A stretch of DNA of 64,000 nucleotides from Rosa chinensis. Lineage: Eukaryota; Streptophyta; Magnoliopsida; Rosales; Rosaceae. A program made the translations under genes and the position numbers. A model generated the notes under the pieces. It had not been told where the DNA came from. It worked only from the letters and a program-made list of their open reading frames with translations, and did not search any database. The stretch lies in the NCBI RefSeq assembly GCF_002994745.2, contig NC_037088.1:61708397-61772396 (forward strand), given 5' to 3'. Shown piece after piece: positions 10,617-22,899 of the stretch. Within the stretch, counting starts at the first letter, position 1; every line of letters begins with the position of its first letter.

Positions 10617-11238
10617 GGCAGAAATATCACTTTGGTCATCGAACTATGGCTCGCTCGACACTTTGGTCATCCAACTTTTAAAAACTTCATTTTGGTCATC
10701 AAACTATATCATCGCACATCACTTTGGTCATTCCGTCTGTTTTCTCTGTTAACTCCAAGGGTATTTTGGAGATTTAAAGATTTACTCGCCATTTTTGTAA
10801 CTTAATCCAACTTTTCCCGCCTAAACATAAAAACTTCATCCAATTTTGCCAACTTTTCCCTCTTATAATTCATCGATTTATTAAAACAATATTTTTCTTC
10901 CTTTTATATTCCCTCACTTTGAATCATTCTCTTACTCGATTATTTTTCTCTATTTTATGCTTTGATTACTGATGATGAATGCATGAATAAAAGAAGCGAA
11001 AAGTTGGCAAAATTGGATAAAGTTTTATGTTTAGGCGGGGAAAATTGGATTAAGTTATAAAAATGGGGGGTAAAACATTTCATCTCCAAAATACCCCTAG
11101 AGTTAACAGAGAAAACTGACGGAATGACCAAAGTGATATACAGTGAGATAGTTCGATGACCAAAATGAAGTTTTTAAAAGTTGGATGACCAAAGTGTCGA
11201 GCAAGTCATAGTTCGATGACCAAAGTAATATTTCTCCC
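10617..11238. mobile_element. Non-autonomous Mutator-like element, about 240-bp TIRs, 9-bp TSD
   Basis: Two long inverted arms, about 10617-10860 and 10997-11238, match over nearly their whole length. Each contains repeats of a cactttggtcatcgaacta-type unit. The outer ends pair as ggcagaaatat and gggagaaatat. Flanking 9-mers are ttttctata (10608-10616) and ttttctcta (11239-11247), 8 of 9 identical, the duplication length made by Mutator-like transposases. No ORF lies between the arms. The right end is about 330 bp from the RABD2 start codon, so the element is part of that gene's upstream region. Confidence 0.8.
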
Positions 11239-11311
11239 TTTTCTCTAATATTAACCAAGTTTGAAAAAAAAAAACAAAAACAAAATCCTCCAAAATTGGT
11301 ACTTGAGATTA

Positions 11312-11466
11312 TGGGCCACGATCGGCCCACAGGGCGGTAAAAGTCTCCGTCTCCAAATTATTACGGGGCTTTTGGTTTCACCTCTATATATATCCGCACT
11401 TTTCGGTTTCATCATCACTTTGTCATTTTCCAGTTCTCCCTTTTCTTCTTCTTCTTCTTCTTCTTC
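11312..11466 (+). promoter_or_regulatory. RABD2 promoter: site II motifs, TATA, CTT-repeat leader
   Basis: Site II/TCP-type motifs TGGGCC (11312-11317) and GGCCCA (11324-11329) lie upstream of TATATATAT at 11385-11393. A run of ctt repeats (about 11443-11466) falls in the likely 5' UTR. This arrangement is common in broadly expressed plant genes. Confidence 0.5.
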
Positions 11467-11568
11467 GTCGTCGTGTGAAAGAATCTAACCTGGTCTCAAC
11501 GTTCCCTTCTCGCCGGACCGGTCCAATCCCGGTCGCACTCCTCCTACCTCATCAAACCGCTCCCAGCC

Positions 11569-13875
11569 ATGAATCCTGAATAGTAAGTCTCCGATCTCTT
11601 TGTATCTGAATCACTCCGTCGTTTTCCTGACATTGAAAAATTTAATCTAGATCCGTATTCATTTGTGTATTTCTGTTCAATTTTTATTATTATTATTATT
11701 ATTTTTTTGAAATTCTGTTTGTTTTCTCGATTTTAGTCTTGAATTGTGGTTTTTCCTTTAATTTGTTTAAGCTAATCTAGTTAGATGGTGATTTGAGGTA
11801 ATTGCTTTAGGTAGACCTCGGTGTATGATCTTGATGTTATGGTTCGACCGAGAGTGTTGATTGTTAGATTGTGTCTAGACTTGTAGAGGTTGTATGTGAT
11901 TCGGAATTTTGAGTATTGCGTAGAGTTGATTGTGTTGAAATGTTTTCTCGTCTGCAGTGATTACTTGTTTAAGCTTCTGCTGATTGGAGACTCCGGGGTT
12001 GGAAAGTCGTGTCTTCTTCTGAGGTTTGCTGTAAGTTTTTGAGACTCTGGCCGTTTGGTCTCTGCCGCATTTTCTTGATTTATGCTGCTGCTAAGAAAAC
12101 CGTGTTGCTTATTAAATGTGATGTGGATTGTATATTGGTGATCCAGTGTCCGATATGTGCATCTCGGATTTCTTATTGAAGAGTTTGAAACAAGTCTTTA
12201 TGCTGCACATTTGGTTGTTACTTGCTGAAATTAAAATAAAAAATTATTCTTGTATGTAGTAATTATTAGTTGAAATGCAGCTGAAACAAATTGTTTGTTA
12301 TGGTGAGTTCTGAGAAAACAGCCTGTTGACTTAACCATCTATATCTTCTATTTCTGAGCATCTGCTGCTTAAGTACAATGTAGTTGATCATTACTGGAGC
12401 TGAATCCATGAAGATTATTGCTGACTATATTATCTATTTAATGATACAGGATGATTCATATCTGGACAGCTATATCAGCACAATCGGAGTTGATTTTGTA
12501 AGCTCTATTCTTGGTGTGAATATCTGTTTATCATAAATATGACTTCCTAATCATTTTGTTTTCCTTTTCTGTAGAAAATTCGCACTGTGGAGCAAGATAG
12601 TAAAACAATCAAACTTCAAATTGTGAGTCTCGCTCCCTCCCTCAAATCAGTGTCTGGGAAATTATGCATTTTGTAGTTAACCAAATCTAAAATGATGTGA
12701 AATCTTGTGGCTGGCTGGCTTGCTTCTTTTTTATTCCCTTTTAAGTACTGGTTGGTCCGTTGGTGCTTGTTCCGTTTTGTGTTTGTGTCTTTTCTTTCAA
12801 CATTCAGCAATTTAATTTAGTAGGATCTCTTATTCCATGAGGTTCGTTACATGTTTGCTTTTGGTTCAATTACCTCTCTTTTTGAAGAAATCTATAGTGC
12901 GTGCATATTCACAATGTTTATTTTGCACTGGATTGTATGAAATGCTTCCATTTAGTCCATCTAGCTTATTAGAATTATTTTTCATAATTTGTTCTCTGCT
13001 GACTTGTAGTGGGACACTGCTGGACAAGAACGTTTTAGGACAATTACTAGTAGCTACTACCGTGGGGCACATGGCATTATAGTAAGTTTCTTCTTCTTCT
13101 TTTTTCCAAATCTTTTCTGTGAATACAGGATTTCGTCTCAAGTTCTGGTACAGTGGATTCTGTCTAACAGTTTTGGTGCATGTTGCAGATAGTCTATGAC
13201 GTGACAGACCAAGAGAGCTTCAACAATGTGAAGCAATGGTTGAGTGAAATTGACCGTTATGCCAGTGAGAATGTAAACAAGCTTCTTGTTGGCAACAAGT
13301 CTGACCTCACTGCTAACAAAGTTGTGTCTTATGAAACAGCTAAGGTGAAAAATTGTATACCCTCTAATTTCCCTGTTTCCAAAATATCGTCCAATGAACT
13401 CCTGAATATTTAAATCACTATTTCCTGATTCCATTGGTTTGTTGAAAGGCATTTGCTGATGAGATTGGGATTCCTTTCATGGAGACTAGTGCAAAAAATG
13501 CTACTAATGTGGAGCAGGCTTTTATGGCAATGTCTGCTGACATCAAGAATAGGTAACTTTTGTATATCTTATGTCGTGTATATTTTTCCTCATTTCTACT
13601 GTTGTAGAAAAAGAAAACTTTCAAATGGGACATGATCTTTGCACTGTACAGTCTGGTGCAATTTTGAATTGAATGAACTATGAAAGGATTAAATTCATTG
13701 ACTATTGCTATCACGACATAATTGTTCTAGAAGCTCTCTGGCCTTTTCAGATATATAATTGGTTTTCATTACATATTGCAGGATGGCAACTCAACCAATG
13801 AACAATGCGAGGCCACCAACAGTGCAAATTCGAGGACAACCTGTCAACCAGAATTCTGGCTGCTGCTCATCTTAA
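11569..13875 (+). CDS. RABD2: RABD2-type (Rab1/Ypt1) small GTPase, 8 exons
   Basis: Exons 11569-11582, 11958-12030, 12450-12497, 12575-12622, 13010-13081, 13189-13344, 13449-13552 and 13782-13875 join in frame to 202 residues, the usual length. Seen: start [21 protein letters not shown]-loop GDSGVGKS (15-22), effector-region Thr (STIGVDF), switch II WDTAGQE (62-68), NKSD (121-124), ETSAK (149-153) and a C-terminal GCCSS whose two Cys (199, 200) are the geranylgeranyl sites. Family knowledge: RABD2 proteins act in ER-to-Golgi and early secretory traffic. All splice sites are GT-AG and exon phases agree, so the gene looks intact. The 14-base coding first exon is short but matches the invariant N-terminus. 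Confidence 0.97.
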
Positions 13876-15902
13876 TTGGTTTCGATGCTGATCTTCTGTG
13901 GCATGCGCACATGTAGGAGAAGGCTTCTCATTCTTCTCTAAACTGTAGATGACTACTTGTGCCTTCTGAAACCATATATAATGACTTGCTTGTCAGTATG
14001 TTTTATAAGTTACTCTCAAATTCCATTCTTTTTAGTCTTTAACTGGTATGTACAAAATGATGTTCGGTTCTCAGCTACACTTTCTTCTGTTTCAAGTGAC
14101 TCGTTAAATTGGAGTTAGTGTTTCGTGTGGATGCTTAAAATGAAATCTGTGCTTCTGATGTCGCTACATTGATCACCTATTTAATGAGTGCTAATTTGTT
14201 ATTATGCTTATCTACTATCGTTTTCACTTGGTTCTTTTTTTAAAATTTGACTTTCTAGCCCATCATCTTTGACCTCTTGAATCATTAATAACTGGTTACA
14301 AAACACGTGATGGTTTAATTAGAGTCCCCGCTTTATCTCATTAAGTTTGAAAGATGGTTATGGGAAAATGCTCATCATCAATTTAAACAAAACTTGCTAA
14401 TGAAGAGTTCTTGTTGGCGTGCTCTTGTGCCAATATTTCATTTGGAGCAATCCATGTCAAATATGAAAACAAAAGCATATATATCTGGGTTTCAGAAGCT
14501 CTAATAAATCTGTATTAGACTTTTTTCAAACCTTTGAATTTACAGTTGAACTGTACAATTTTTACGGGGTGCATCCTCTTCTGTACTCGTCTTCAGTGTT
14601 TGCAATGAGTCACAAAAACATTCACACAACCCAATTGGAATTCCAGATTTCGCCAGAGAAGGAGGTCGGGCTCGCAGCGTCTCCAAAGGCTCCGAAGGAG
14701 GAGGTCACCTCGAGGGAGTTGATAAAGGCCACATCTCACTGAAAAGAGGCTAGTCAGGGTAATGGATCAACAAGATAAAACCACCATGTGAAGAAACCTA
14801 GTCACGGTGATGCTTCGAGGTAAAACCACCATCTGGGAAACACTGGTTTCTTCACACCAAATGCTTGTGGACATACCTTCTTACCAACTCCTCCCAGAGT
14901 CCCAGTTAGGCTGGGTTCCAAATCCCATTTTCGAAAAAAGCGAAGCACATACTAATTAAACGCCTGCATTTAGGAAACCCAACATTAGTCTAAATTTGCA
15001 TCTAGCTACCAAGTACGGGTGGACAAATCAAGTGGTTTCCATGGTGGTCTTTCTAATAAAATTATTTAAAAAATTGATTCAAGGTACCTTACATCACTGC
15101 TTTCAGCCATATTTTCCTGAATACCGAGAAAAGAATGAACGAAAAAACTCTCAGATAAAAATGATGGGAACAAGATTTCAGAAAGAAGAGGTATTTAATT
15201 TCCTTTAAGAGTCCCAAACGTAAGAGATCAAGAATAGAGACAAGATGAGACTAGAGAAAGACTGAAGAAGAAGGAGAAGATGAAGTAGTAATGGTAATGG
15301 AGTTGAAGCCTCGCTAGAGCTCTGGTTATATATAGAATTTCACTCCTGGTGGTGTTTGAATTCTAAAACGGTTTTTGACCAAAGAAAAAGAACAGAGAAA
15401 TCTAGCATGGTCCAACTTTCAAACGATTCTCTGTGCTCGATCACATGCATGCATTCCCCATTATTTTCGATTTCATGGACCATCATATATATGCTAGGAA
15501 GTCTTCTTTACTAGTTCATACGATCTGCATTTTGGAACTGATTCTCTGCACTCAAAGTTATACAGAGTTCTGGTTTTCTGACTAGTCTTTGCCCATTGAG
15601 GTGGTTTGGTTCTGTTTAAGAGTCAGTTAAGTGAGCTACAGTTCCAATTACTTGTACAAGGGCTAAACAAATTGTCAATTTCCCTTGAGATTTACTTCCT
15701 TTGGTAAATGCTTTCTAATTGGGATCCGTAATGAAGTCTAAGTAGCTTTTGAAGCATGCCAATATCTCCAACGAGAATCTCTTACTACATCATTTGGAAT
15801 ACAACTCTCCATCACAACTAACTAAGCTCATTTCATCATCATCAAAAGATTAGAATTGATCATTTGAAAGAAAAAAATCGCATTATACAATTTTCCTCGT
15901 AT
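13876..15902. other. Intergenic, RABD2 3' flank and left copy of a local duplication
   Basis: Holds the RABD2 3' UTR. A stretch at about 14100-14210 (gttagtgtttcgtgtggatg...cattgatcac) resembles 16135-16255 in the same orientation. A short open segment at about 14640-14740 (peptide starts QISPEKEVGLAAS) is coding-like but too short to name. No complete gene. Confidence 0.4.
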
Positions 15903-16003
15903 CAAACAGACTGCTTGTTCTTTGTTTTCTCTTGTCGATCATTTGCGGCCTGCCTGAGGAAGTACTTATGTGCATGACTAGAAACTTGTGTTGGGATTCT
16001 AGC
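15903..16003 (-). pseudogene. Fragment of a SHAQKYF MYB exon
   Basis: The minus strand aligns over about 100 bases with exon 2 of the MYB gene 1.7 kb to the right, covering the [17 protein letters not shown] region. Here the helix reads SHAHKYFLRQA, and a frameshift follows at the Arg-rich part. Only this piece survives, with no flanking exons. Together with the repeated flank at 16135-16255 it indicates an old tandem duplication of the RABD2-MYB interval. Confidence 0.75.
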
Positions 16004-16009
16004 TAGCTA

Positions 16010-16756
16010 CCTTTTTTTTTTTTTAATCAAATAAGGGATTAGATGATATTAGCTTCTTAGAGGCAAACAATGTAGGGCATATATAAGTCCTTCTCTTGAT
16101 TCCGAAAGAGAGGAGGTTGCGACACTCTAGCGACTCATCAAAATGAAATTAGTGTTTGGTGTGGATGCTTAAATGAAATATGTATGCGTTTCTAATAATG
16201 TCATTACATTGATCACATAACTGACATAAGGTGTTAATTTCTTGTCAAGCTTCTGAACTCTGGTTCATTGTTCTATTGTCCCACTTAGACTTCATTTGGT
16301 TCACTAATCCAACAAATGCAATCATGCTTAGGTCTTTCTAAAAGTCTTTTTTTTTTAACAAGCTTTTATCCCCAATTGAAAAAATCTAAATAATAATAAA
16401 TAAACTTTACTCAACTTGTTAAGCTTTTGGGTTAGCCCAAATGATGAGAAAAAGTGCGGAATATACTAGTTCAGGAAAAAGTGGAGTACCACTTTCACGG
16501 TGGCAATTTACATTAATTAACTTTGAAATTTGAATCATGAGTTAGTGGAGTATAAATCCATATAGTCATTATTGAACTCATGCAAGTAACTTAGGTCATA
16601 TCATTATCAAAATAACAATATTGATACTAATAATTTGCCGCATTGTACAACTCAACACCTCTTTAATGAAATTTGTAGATTATTCTTGTAATACTTCTAA
16701 ATACAGCTTGAAAATCAAAACTTCAAAAAGAAAAAAGGGATGTAACATGTCATTTT
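16010..16756. other. Intergenic between MYB fragment and MYB gene
   Basis: Contains the right copy (about 16135-16255) of the sequence also seen at 14100-14210, then AT-rich DNA and the MYB 3' UTR. No other gene seen. Confidence 0.4.
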
Positions 16757-18646
16757 CTATGTGACTCTGATTGCCCCAGAAGAAGAGGATGACAAATTGG
16801 CTCCTTGAGATGGTTGTGGCTGCCCAATTTTAAGCTCTAAAGCATCTTTCTTAGAGATCGACGAGTTCCTACGATGAACTCCCATCGACGGACTGCTTGG
16901 GAGAGACTTCGGTGATGATGGAATCCCTGATGGGTGAGAAATAACCGGTGGACATGTAGCGAAACTACCACCCTGCGTCTTAAGAATGTAGTGGAAAGTT
17001 GGACTGCCATAGTGCATTGCTGCTGTATATGGTACAGTCCCAGGCATTCCCACCTGCTGATGGAAAGATGATCATTAAACTACTTAATTATAAACATTAG
17101 TGCAGAAGATCGATATGCCAAACAGCGTGACAATTGCTGATATTGTACCACTACACGTTAATGAAAGTAATCAAAGTACCTAGGCTAGTAATCTTGAAAT
17201 CTACTTACCATGTATGGGATAACTGGAGCGTAATTAGGAACACTGCAAGATGCTGCAGGCATTTGAGCAACAGGTGGGGGGCTATCCAAGCATAGATGTG
17301 GAAATCGGTTCAGGACCTGACCTGGCATGCTTGCCTGTTGCGAGTTCGTAGTTGTAGTGATTTGCGGCAGAACTTTAGAGCTGCTACCTGGTGATGAAGA
17401 AGAAGAAGAAGAAGCTTCGGCTGTTTTGGCTGTCGGTGAGAGTGGAGAATCTTGATGAGCACATTGTTCCTACAAGTTGATCAATAACCGATCTGTCATT
17501 TACATCACACCAAAATGCACAGTAAGTTACTGATTGTGAAGAGAGGGGCATACAGATAGTTCTTTGAAGTGCAAATCAAATAGACTTGTTCTTCGTTTAC
17601 GCTTGTCGTTGGTAGCCTGCCTAAGAAAGTACTTCTGTGCATGACTTGCAACCTGTGTTGGGGTTCTAGTTGTCACAAAATTTCTTGCAATACCTCTCCA
17701 ATCGCCTTTCCCAAGCTTTTTCAATCCGGCTAGGAATACTCTATGCTCTTCCTCAGTCCAAGGTCTCCCTGGAGATACATTGAAAAAATAATTCAGAATT
17801 TAGTATTGTTTTAAATCCAAAATCATAATATTGCTGTCAATCTTAAAAAAGCCGTAATTTAAGAAGGTTCATAACATTTAAACAAGAAGAAAGACAGTTG
17901 GAGAAGCCAACTTATATGGATTAGAAAGGGGGCTTATGTATCAGTGTGAAGACTCATACACAACAAGAAACACTAATATGAATGCAACTTTCTCATCAAA
18001 AAGAAAAATTAAAGACTCATAGAGGTGGGGAATAGAAGAAAAGCAATCAATTCGAATCCAGAAGACTCGTATGCATAATTAATAGACATTCAAATCCAGA
18101 AACAAATTCTGCTAATTTAAAAGTGACAATAAAATGTAGACGAAATTTCATCAAGAACTAACATCAACCATAACCACAGAGAATATCACATTTAAATGCA
18201 ATAGTGATAAACCTATTTCTATATATTATGTAGAAACAAACAAAAGGACCTATACGACATATTCATGATCCCTCCAACCCATCAAGGAATTAATCAGTAG
18301 CCATCAAAAACTACTTGAAATCTAGGTACAAGTATGTACCTTTTTTTCTTTCATGGGCGGCTTTGCGTTTCTTGTTATGGATGAGGCCGTCAGAGAGGTA
18401 GCCGGCATCGTCAGCTCCGACATTGATGTTGTTGTTTTGGTCTCCGTTTCCGGCAGACTGGAGATTTCCCATGCTGAAACTCTTCTTCATAGAATCGTCC
18501 TGTCTTTCCATTATGTTCACCCCAAAAAGCTTCAAACAAACCCCCTTGTTGTTATTGGGGGTTAAATGCCCTATGTGGTTGCAAGTCCTAGAATTGTGCC
18601 CGTTGTGACCGCAATGCGAACACTTTCGTGCCGATTCCTTCACCAT
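16757..18646 (-). CDS. R1-type SHAQKYF MYB transcription factor, 4 exons
   Basis: Minus-strand exons 18646-18340, 17768-17554, 17469-17209 and 17053-16757 join in frame to 359 residues. The chosen ATG gives MVKESARKC; an ATG 24 bases upstream is less likely because homologues begin just before the zinc knuckle. Seen: CCHC knuckle C9-x2-C-x4-H-x4-C22, a KLFGV motif (39-43) known as a repression motif in plant factors, KKSFSMGNL and GYLSDGL blocks, one MYB repeat (about 103-152) with SHAQKYF (144-150), RRTSLFDL after it, Ser/Pro-rich exons 3-4, and an EAR-like LELKI near the C-terminus. The class binds I-box/TATCC-type sites and often represses. The closest relative I recall is the Arabidopsis At5g56840 type, not KUA1, whose tail differs. 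Confidence 0.92.
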
Positions 18647-19966
18647 TGTAATCGGCAAAAGGAACCACAAAGATTGAAGAAGATGATGACGGAAGTGGTA
18701 TTGTCAATTGGATAGCTTTTGTGTTTGTGTTTTTTCGTGTGATGAAGTCTTTGAGGTCTAGTATTTATGGGCTCTTTTACCTTCCTTTTCTATAATAAGT
18801 CTATGATATTTACATTAGTGTGATAACAAAGCAATAATGGGATGACGCTATTACCCTTACCAACGTTGCCTTGGAGAACAATTAAGGAAAGCACCAAATC
18901 AAGGGCTGTTGTTCCTTCTATTAGCAGGTCAGCACAAATCCGAGCCGTTGAGTGACTGTAAAAACACGGATTAATTTCTTCTTGCAAAAAATAGATGCCT
19001 CGTGGCATCGCGTGAAATCAGTACTAGTTTCACGCGATGATTTGTGCCTTTCTAGAAACTCGGTCTTCCAGCGAGTAGGGCACTAATTTTATCATTTTAC
19101 CACAAAAAGTAACAAAAGTGGGAAAAAGAGAAAAAGGGGATGTTTTCACCTTTTTCCAGCTTCTTTGTTGATGCCGGTCAAAAACCCAAATTCCAATTTT
19201 AGATGTCTAATTTGGGGGATAATCAAAATCTAATCAATACAGCTAATATTCAGTTTCATTAGTATATTGAGATACAGAATCAAACGGTGGGAGAAATATC
19301 CACTATATGAGGGAATAGGAGACAAAATATACTCAAATGGGAAATTTCTAGATACAGTTAATATACTTGAACTAAATCATTGTGATCTGTCTAGATAAAT
19401 GACTAAAGATGGTGGCGTAAATTACGTTCGTTTCCTAGACTCAATAACAATGTTTGGTCAGTTAATTAGGGATAAGCTTATTTAGTTTGGGAAATTATTA
19501 CTTTCTTACTTGTATGGCAAGAAACTAACTAACATAGTGATCGATTTATTAAAAAAACAGGTACTCTTAAATTATAAAATTTATAAAGTTATACTTCACG
19601 GGAGATGAAATGAACCCTCAAAGTGTGATTCTTGGAAAAAAGTTATTTACAAAGTACAAACCACCATGTATGCAACAAGATCAATTTCAGATTTTCATGT
19701 TCAACTTTTGAGTCAAGCGTTTGTTCGAAGTTGAGATTTTTTTTTTAATAGCCAAATATATATGCAATATCTAACATATATATACTAGACACATGTAAGC
19801 GTTGACAACAATTTACTGACCAAAATCTTACGAATTTGATAGCTAGGAAGTAATTCAGTAATTTGTATACTTCATATAAACTAAATTAAACCACTACAAA
19901 GTATGAGTAGGTAATAGAACAACATACAATTTGGTACGAACTCAAAACATAACCCACATGTTTTTA
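18647..19966. other. Intergenic, MYB upstream region
   Basis: The MYB promoter lies at the left end (minus strand). The rest is AT-rich with no ORF or repeat that I can support. Confidence 0.4.
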
Positions 19967-20145
19967 AGCTTATCCTTAATTATGAGCAAATTAATGTTGT
20001 TAAGCTTTCAAAACTCCAAATCATCTTCGGCATCTAGATAGCTTATCCTTAATTCTAAGCAAATGTTGTTAAACTTTCAAACCTCCAAAGCATCTTATTA
20101 TGTATCTAGATATCTTATCCTTAATTCTAAGCAAATATTAACAAC
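19967..20145. repeat. Tandem repeat, 3 partial copies of about 73 bp
   Basis: The unit starting agcttatccttaattctaag begins at 19967, 20040 and 20112 (third copy incomplete). Each full unit also contains tgttgttaa-ctttcaaa-ctccaaa-catctt and ends in atctagat. Copies have diverged by several substitutions and a small indel. Confidence 0.7.
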
Positions 20146-21690
20146 AGCCTGTTAAAACCAAATTGAGATGGAATATCGATCCATTCACCATTTCTAGTAT
20201 TTTGTTTCCAATTCACAATTTTTTTTTTTTCACCATCTCCTGACGGTAACTGATTACAATATCAATCCCCATAAAAATACCACTAGATCGGGCACCCTTT
20301 TCTAAGCATCGATCAAAAAGTACGTTCTCCTCCCTCAAATATTTATGTCTAACAATCTGCAGCCACCAATTATTATTTGATTCCAAATCCAGTTAGGGCT
20401 CATGATTCCCGGCAGTGTGTGAGGACTAGTTTCGAACAAATTACATATCACCAAGCTAGATTTTGTACGTTAAATCGATCACAATTAACAATGAACTTGG
20501 TTTTGAGTGCGCACTATACCTCGCGTTCTCTCGTTCTTTCTTTTTTAAGAAGAGAAGAGAACGACACGAGATATGGGTTACGTTAAAGGAGTTAGTTCCG
20601 GAGCTTTGTCGTTTGGGCATAAAACCACGGAGAAAACGCATACTGAAAAGGAAACGGACAAATAAAACAGTGGTCAGCTTTCAGGGTTTTCAGGGAAAAT
20701 GTTTGGCATTTTATACGCCCCCTTACTTATCAGCCCACCACGTGTTCATATGCATGCGCTTCAGTTTCACAAAAAAAGCTTACTGTTTTCCTTGTGAAGA
20801 TTCTATGCTTTTCGATCGGTGCAGAGGAACAAGACGATGCCCTTCCCTGGTTCTATGTGAATAATTTAACTGATGCCATGCAAACCCCAAACCTGGGCTC
20901 CACCGTCAACGCAACCGTCATCAGTAGCGAGCTCAAGGCTCAATAGAAAATGCAAAGACAATATCAAAGTGAGGGTTTTGGGTCAACCCAATGGGGAATG
21001 ACGTCGAGTTTTTTTAGTAAATTTGTCTCCAACTACTAGTATTAAATTTACACTTTGTAGAATAAAAGATAAGAAAGGAGTACATCTGAAAAAGAGACAA
21101 GATAAATTAATTAGCTTGGTTAAATGCAAAATATCGTAAGTACATAATTGAATGATATATATTTTCTTTTCATCACCTTTGATTAAAAAAGTTAATAAAA
21201 ATAAATTTAATAGAAAATCTTGCATAATGTTGTAATCCACACTCGTAAGTTTCTTCCTTGTACTATTTTCTTTCTTATAGAGAATAATATCAAGACACTT
21301 TGAGCACAATGATGGATGATATATACTTATAAAATAAGTTAATAAAAGCAAAACTAAATAAAAAAAGTGATAAAATTTCAATCACAAATTAAATGGCACT
21401 GTAGCTCTTGCCACTTATTATTTTCTTTTTCACATCCTTTCTCTTTGCTTTGATTTTTGGCAAAACTTTCATCACCGTGCCTGAGCTTTCTTGTTCATGA
21501 TAAACTCAATTTTCCTTTTTCCAAAAAATTGGACAAGTGGATTAACTTGGGAAAGAACTTTGAGTACAGAATCTAGAAAATTTACTTTGATGGATTTGTC
21601 ATTTAATTACAGAACCCCTAAAATTAAAAGACTCGAAAACACTTGCAACACATTTCGAACTAGCCCAAGGACCATTGAAGTCCCCAAACC
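20146..21690. other. Intergenic
   Basis: AT-rich spacer between the tandem repeat and the zinc-finger promoter. Open frames here lack family features and look accidental. Confidence 0.4.
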
Positions 21691-21696
21691 CCAAAA

Positions 21697-22067
21697 CACG
21701 TGTCCCACAGAATCCATGTCCATGTTTCAGCTCCATATAAGTCAGTCTACTTATCACTTCCACGTGGACTCACCCATGCACTTTGCCATTTCCCTGCCAA
21801 AAACGCCGCCGTTGTGACCTCCGTTAGGGTCCGTCACTTTGTTCCATCCCTGACTCCATCAGCTCGACATGTCCTCCAACACATGGCGAAAGCTTTTCCT
21901 CTAGGCCTAACAACTGGCTCCAAATTACACTAGGAAGCAGAATGCATGCAAATCTCAAGTCCCGGACGATCCGCCAAGGAGTCCTCTCCGTCATTAACGT
22001 TCGTAACCGCCGTTAGACCATGCAGATACTTTAACTCAACCAGAGTTGAGCTCTTCATGTTATAAAT
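21697..22067 (+). promoter_or_regulatory. TZF promoter: two G-boxes and TATA
   Basis: CACGTG cores at 21697-21702 (context acacgtgtcc, ABRE-like) and 21761-21766 (ccacgtggac), and TATAAAT at 22061-22067, about 116 bases before the chosen ATG. G-boxes of this kind bind bZIP and bHLH factors in ABA and light responses; their role here is inferred. Confidence 0.5.
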
Positions 22068-22176
22068 GCACCCCCTTCCTCTACTTTCCTCATCGCTCAG
22101 AGCCATCGATTGAGCTCAACTGGTGGCATTACAAAGAAAACACATTACATTTGCAATCACATTCCGCTACAGAAAA

Positions 22177-22899
22177 ATGTTGAACGGGTACCAATTCTAC
22201 GATTACGTTCCTGTTCCCGTTCCCGTCGAGCAGTACTTCCACCATGGCCATGACACCGGCTTCTTCAGCTCCGACGAGTTCCGGATGTACTCCTACAAAA
22301 TCAAGCGCTGCCCGAGAATGCGCAGCCACGACTGGACCGACTGCCCCTACGCCCATCGCGGCGAGAAAGCACAGCGCCGCGACCCGCGTAGGTATCCCTA
22401 CGCCGCCATAGTCTGCCCGGCCTTCCGCAACGGCGTCTGCTACAAGGGCGACGCGTGCGAGTACGCGCACGGGGTGTTCGAGTACTGGCTCCACCCTGCG
22501 CGTTACCGCACGCGCGCCTGCAATGCGGGCCTGTTGTGCACCCGCAAGGTCTGCTTCTTTGCTCACTCCCCGGACCAGCTGCGGGTCCCGCCACCCGAGT
22601 CGACCAAATCGTTCAAGTGTCGACAGCACCACAACAACTTTGTCTATCGCCCCGTCGGAGATCACTTGCTGATGAGCGGTGCCAATGGAGCCACCTCAGT
22701 GCGGTCGCCAGAACGGTTGGCGACAAATAACAATGTTATTGTCGCCGACAGGTTCTCTGAATTTTTGAGCAGTTTGAGGGCATTGAAGTTAAATGATCAG
22801 GAGGGCAATGGTGGTAGTGGTGAGGTGGATATGAGGGTCGACGAGAATGGGCTGCCGGAAACTTTGGAGGTTGATTGGGTTTCGGAGCTGTTGCAGTAA
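22177..22899 (+). CDS. Tandem CCCH zinc-finger protein (plant RR-TZF type), intronless
   Basis: 240 residues from the first ATG ([19 protein letters not shown]). In-frame codons just upstream lack an ATG, so the start is firm. About residues 40-70 carry the Arg-rich CHCH block ([20 protein letters not shown]). Two CCCH fingers follow: C-x7-C-x5-C-x3-H ([19 protein letters not shown]) and C-x5-C-x4-C-x3-H ([16 protein letters not shown]), about 18 residues apart. No ankyrin repeats are present, so it belongs to the short TZF1-6 group. These proteins bind RNA, shuttle between nucleus and P-bodies or stress granules, and affect ABA, GA, light and stress responses. The finger region is very GC-rich compared with its flanks. 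Absence of introns is normal for the group. Confidence 0.93.
   Translation: MLNGYQFYDYVPVPVPVEQYFHHGHDTGFFSSDEFRMYSYKIKRCPRMRSHDWTDCPYAHRGEKAQRRDPRRYPYAAIVCPAFRNGVCYKGDACEYAHGVFEYWLHPARYRTRACNAGLLCTRKVCFFAHSPDQLRVPPPESTKSFKCRQHHNNFVYRPVGDHLLMSGANGATSVRSPERLATNNNVIVADRFSEFLSSLRALKLNDQEGNGGSGEVDMRVDENGLPETLEVDWVSELLQ

Noticed and set aside
16757..18646. Assignment of the MYB gene as KUA1/MYBS3
   Set aside because: The zinc knuckle and MYB repeat agree, but the C-terminal half and LELKI end fit the At5g56840-type branch better.
22123..22176. Zinc-finger protein start at 22123
   Set aside because: The codon is GTG. ATG 22177 gives the expected N-terminus and lies about 116 bases after the TATA box.
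22129..22665. 178-codon minus-strand frame over the zinc-finger gene
   Set aside because: Antisense artefact of the GC-rich finger region.
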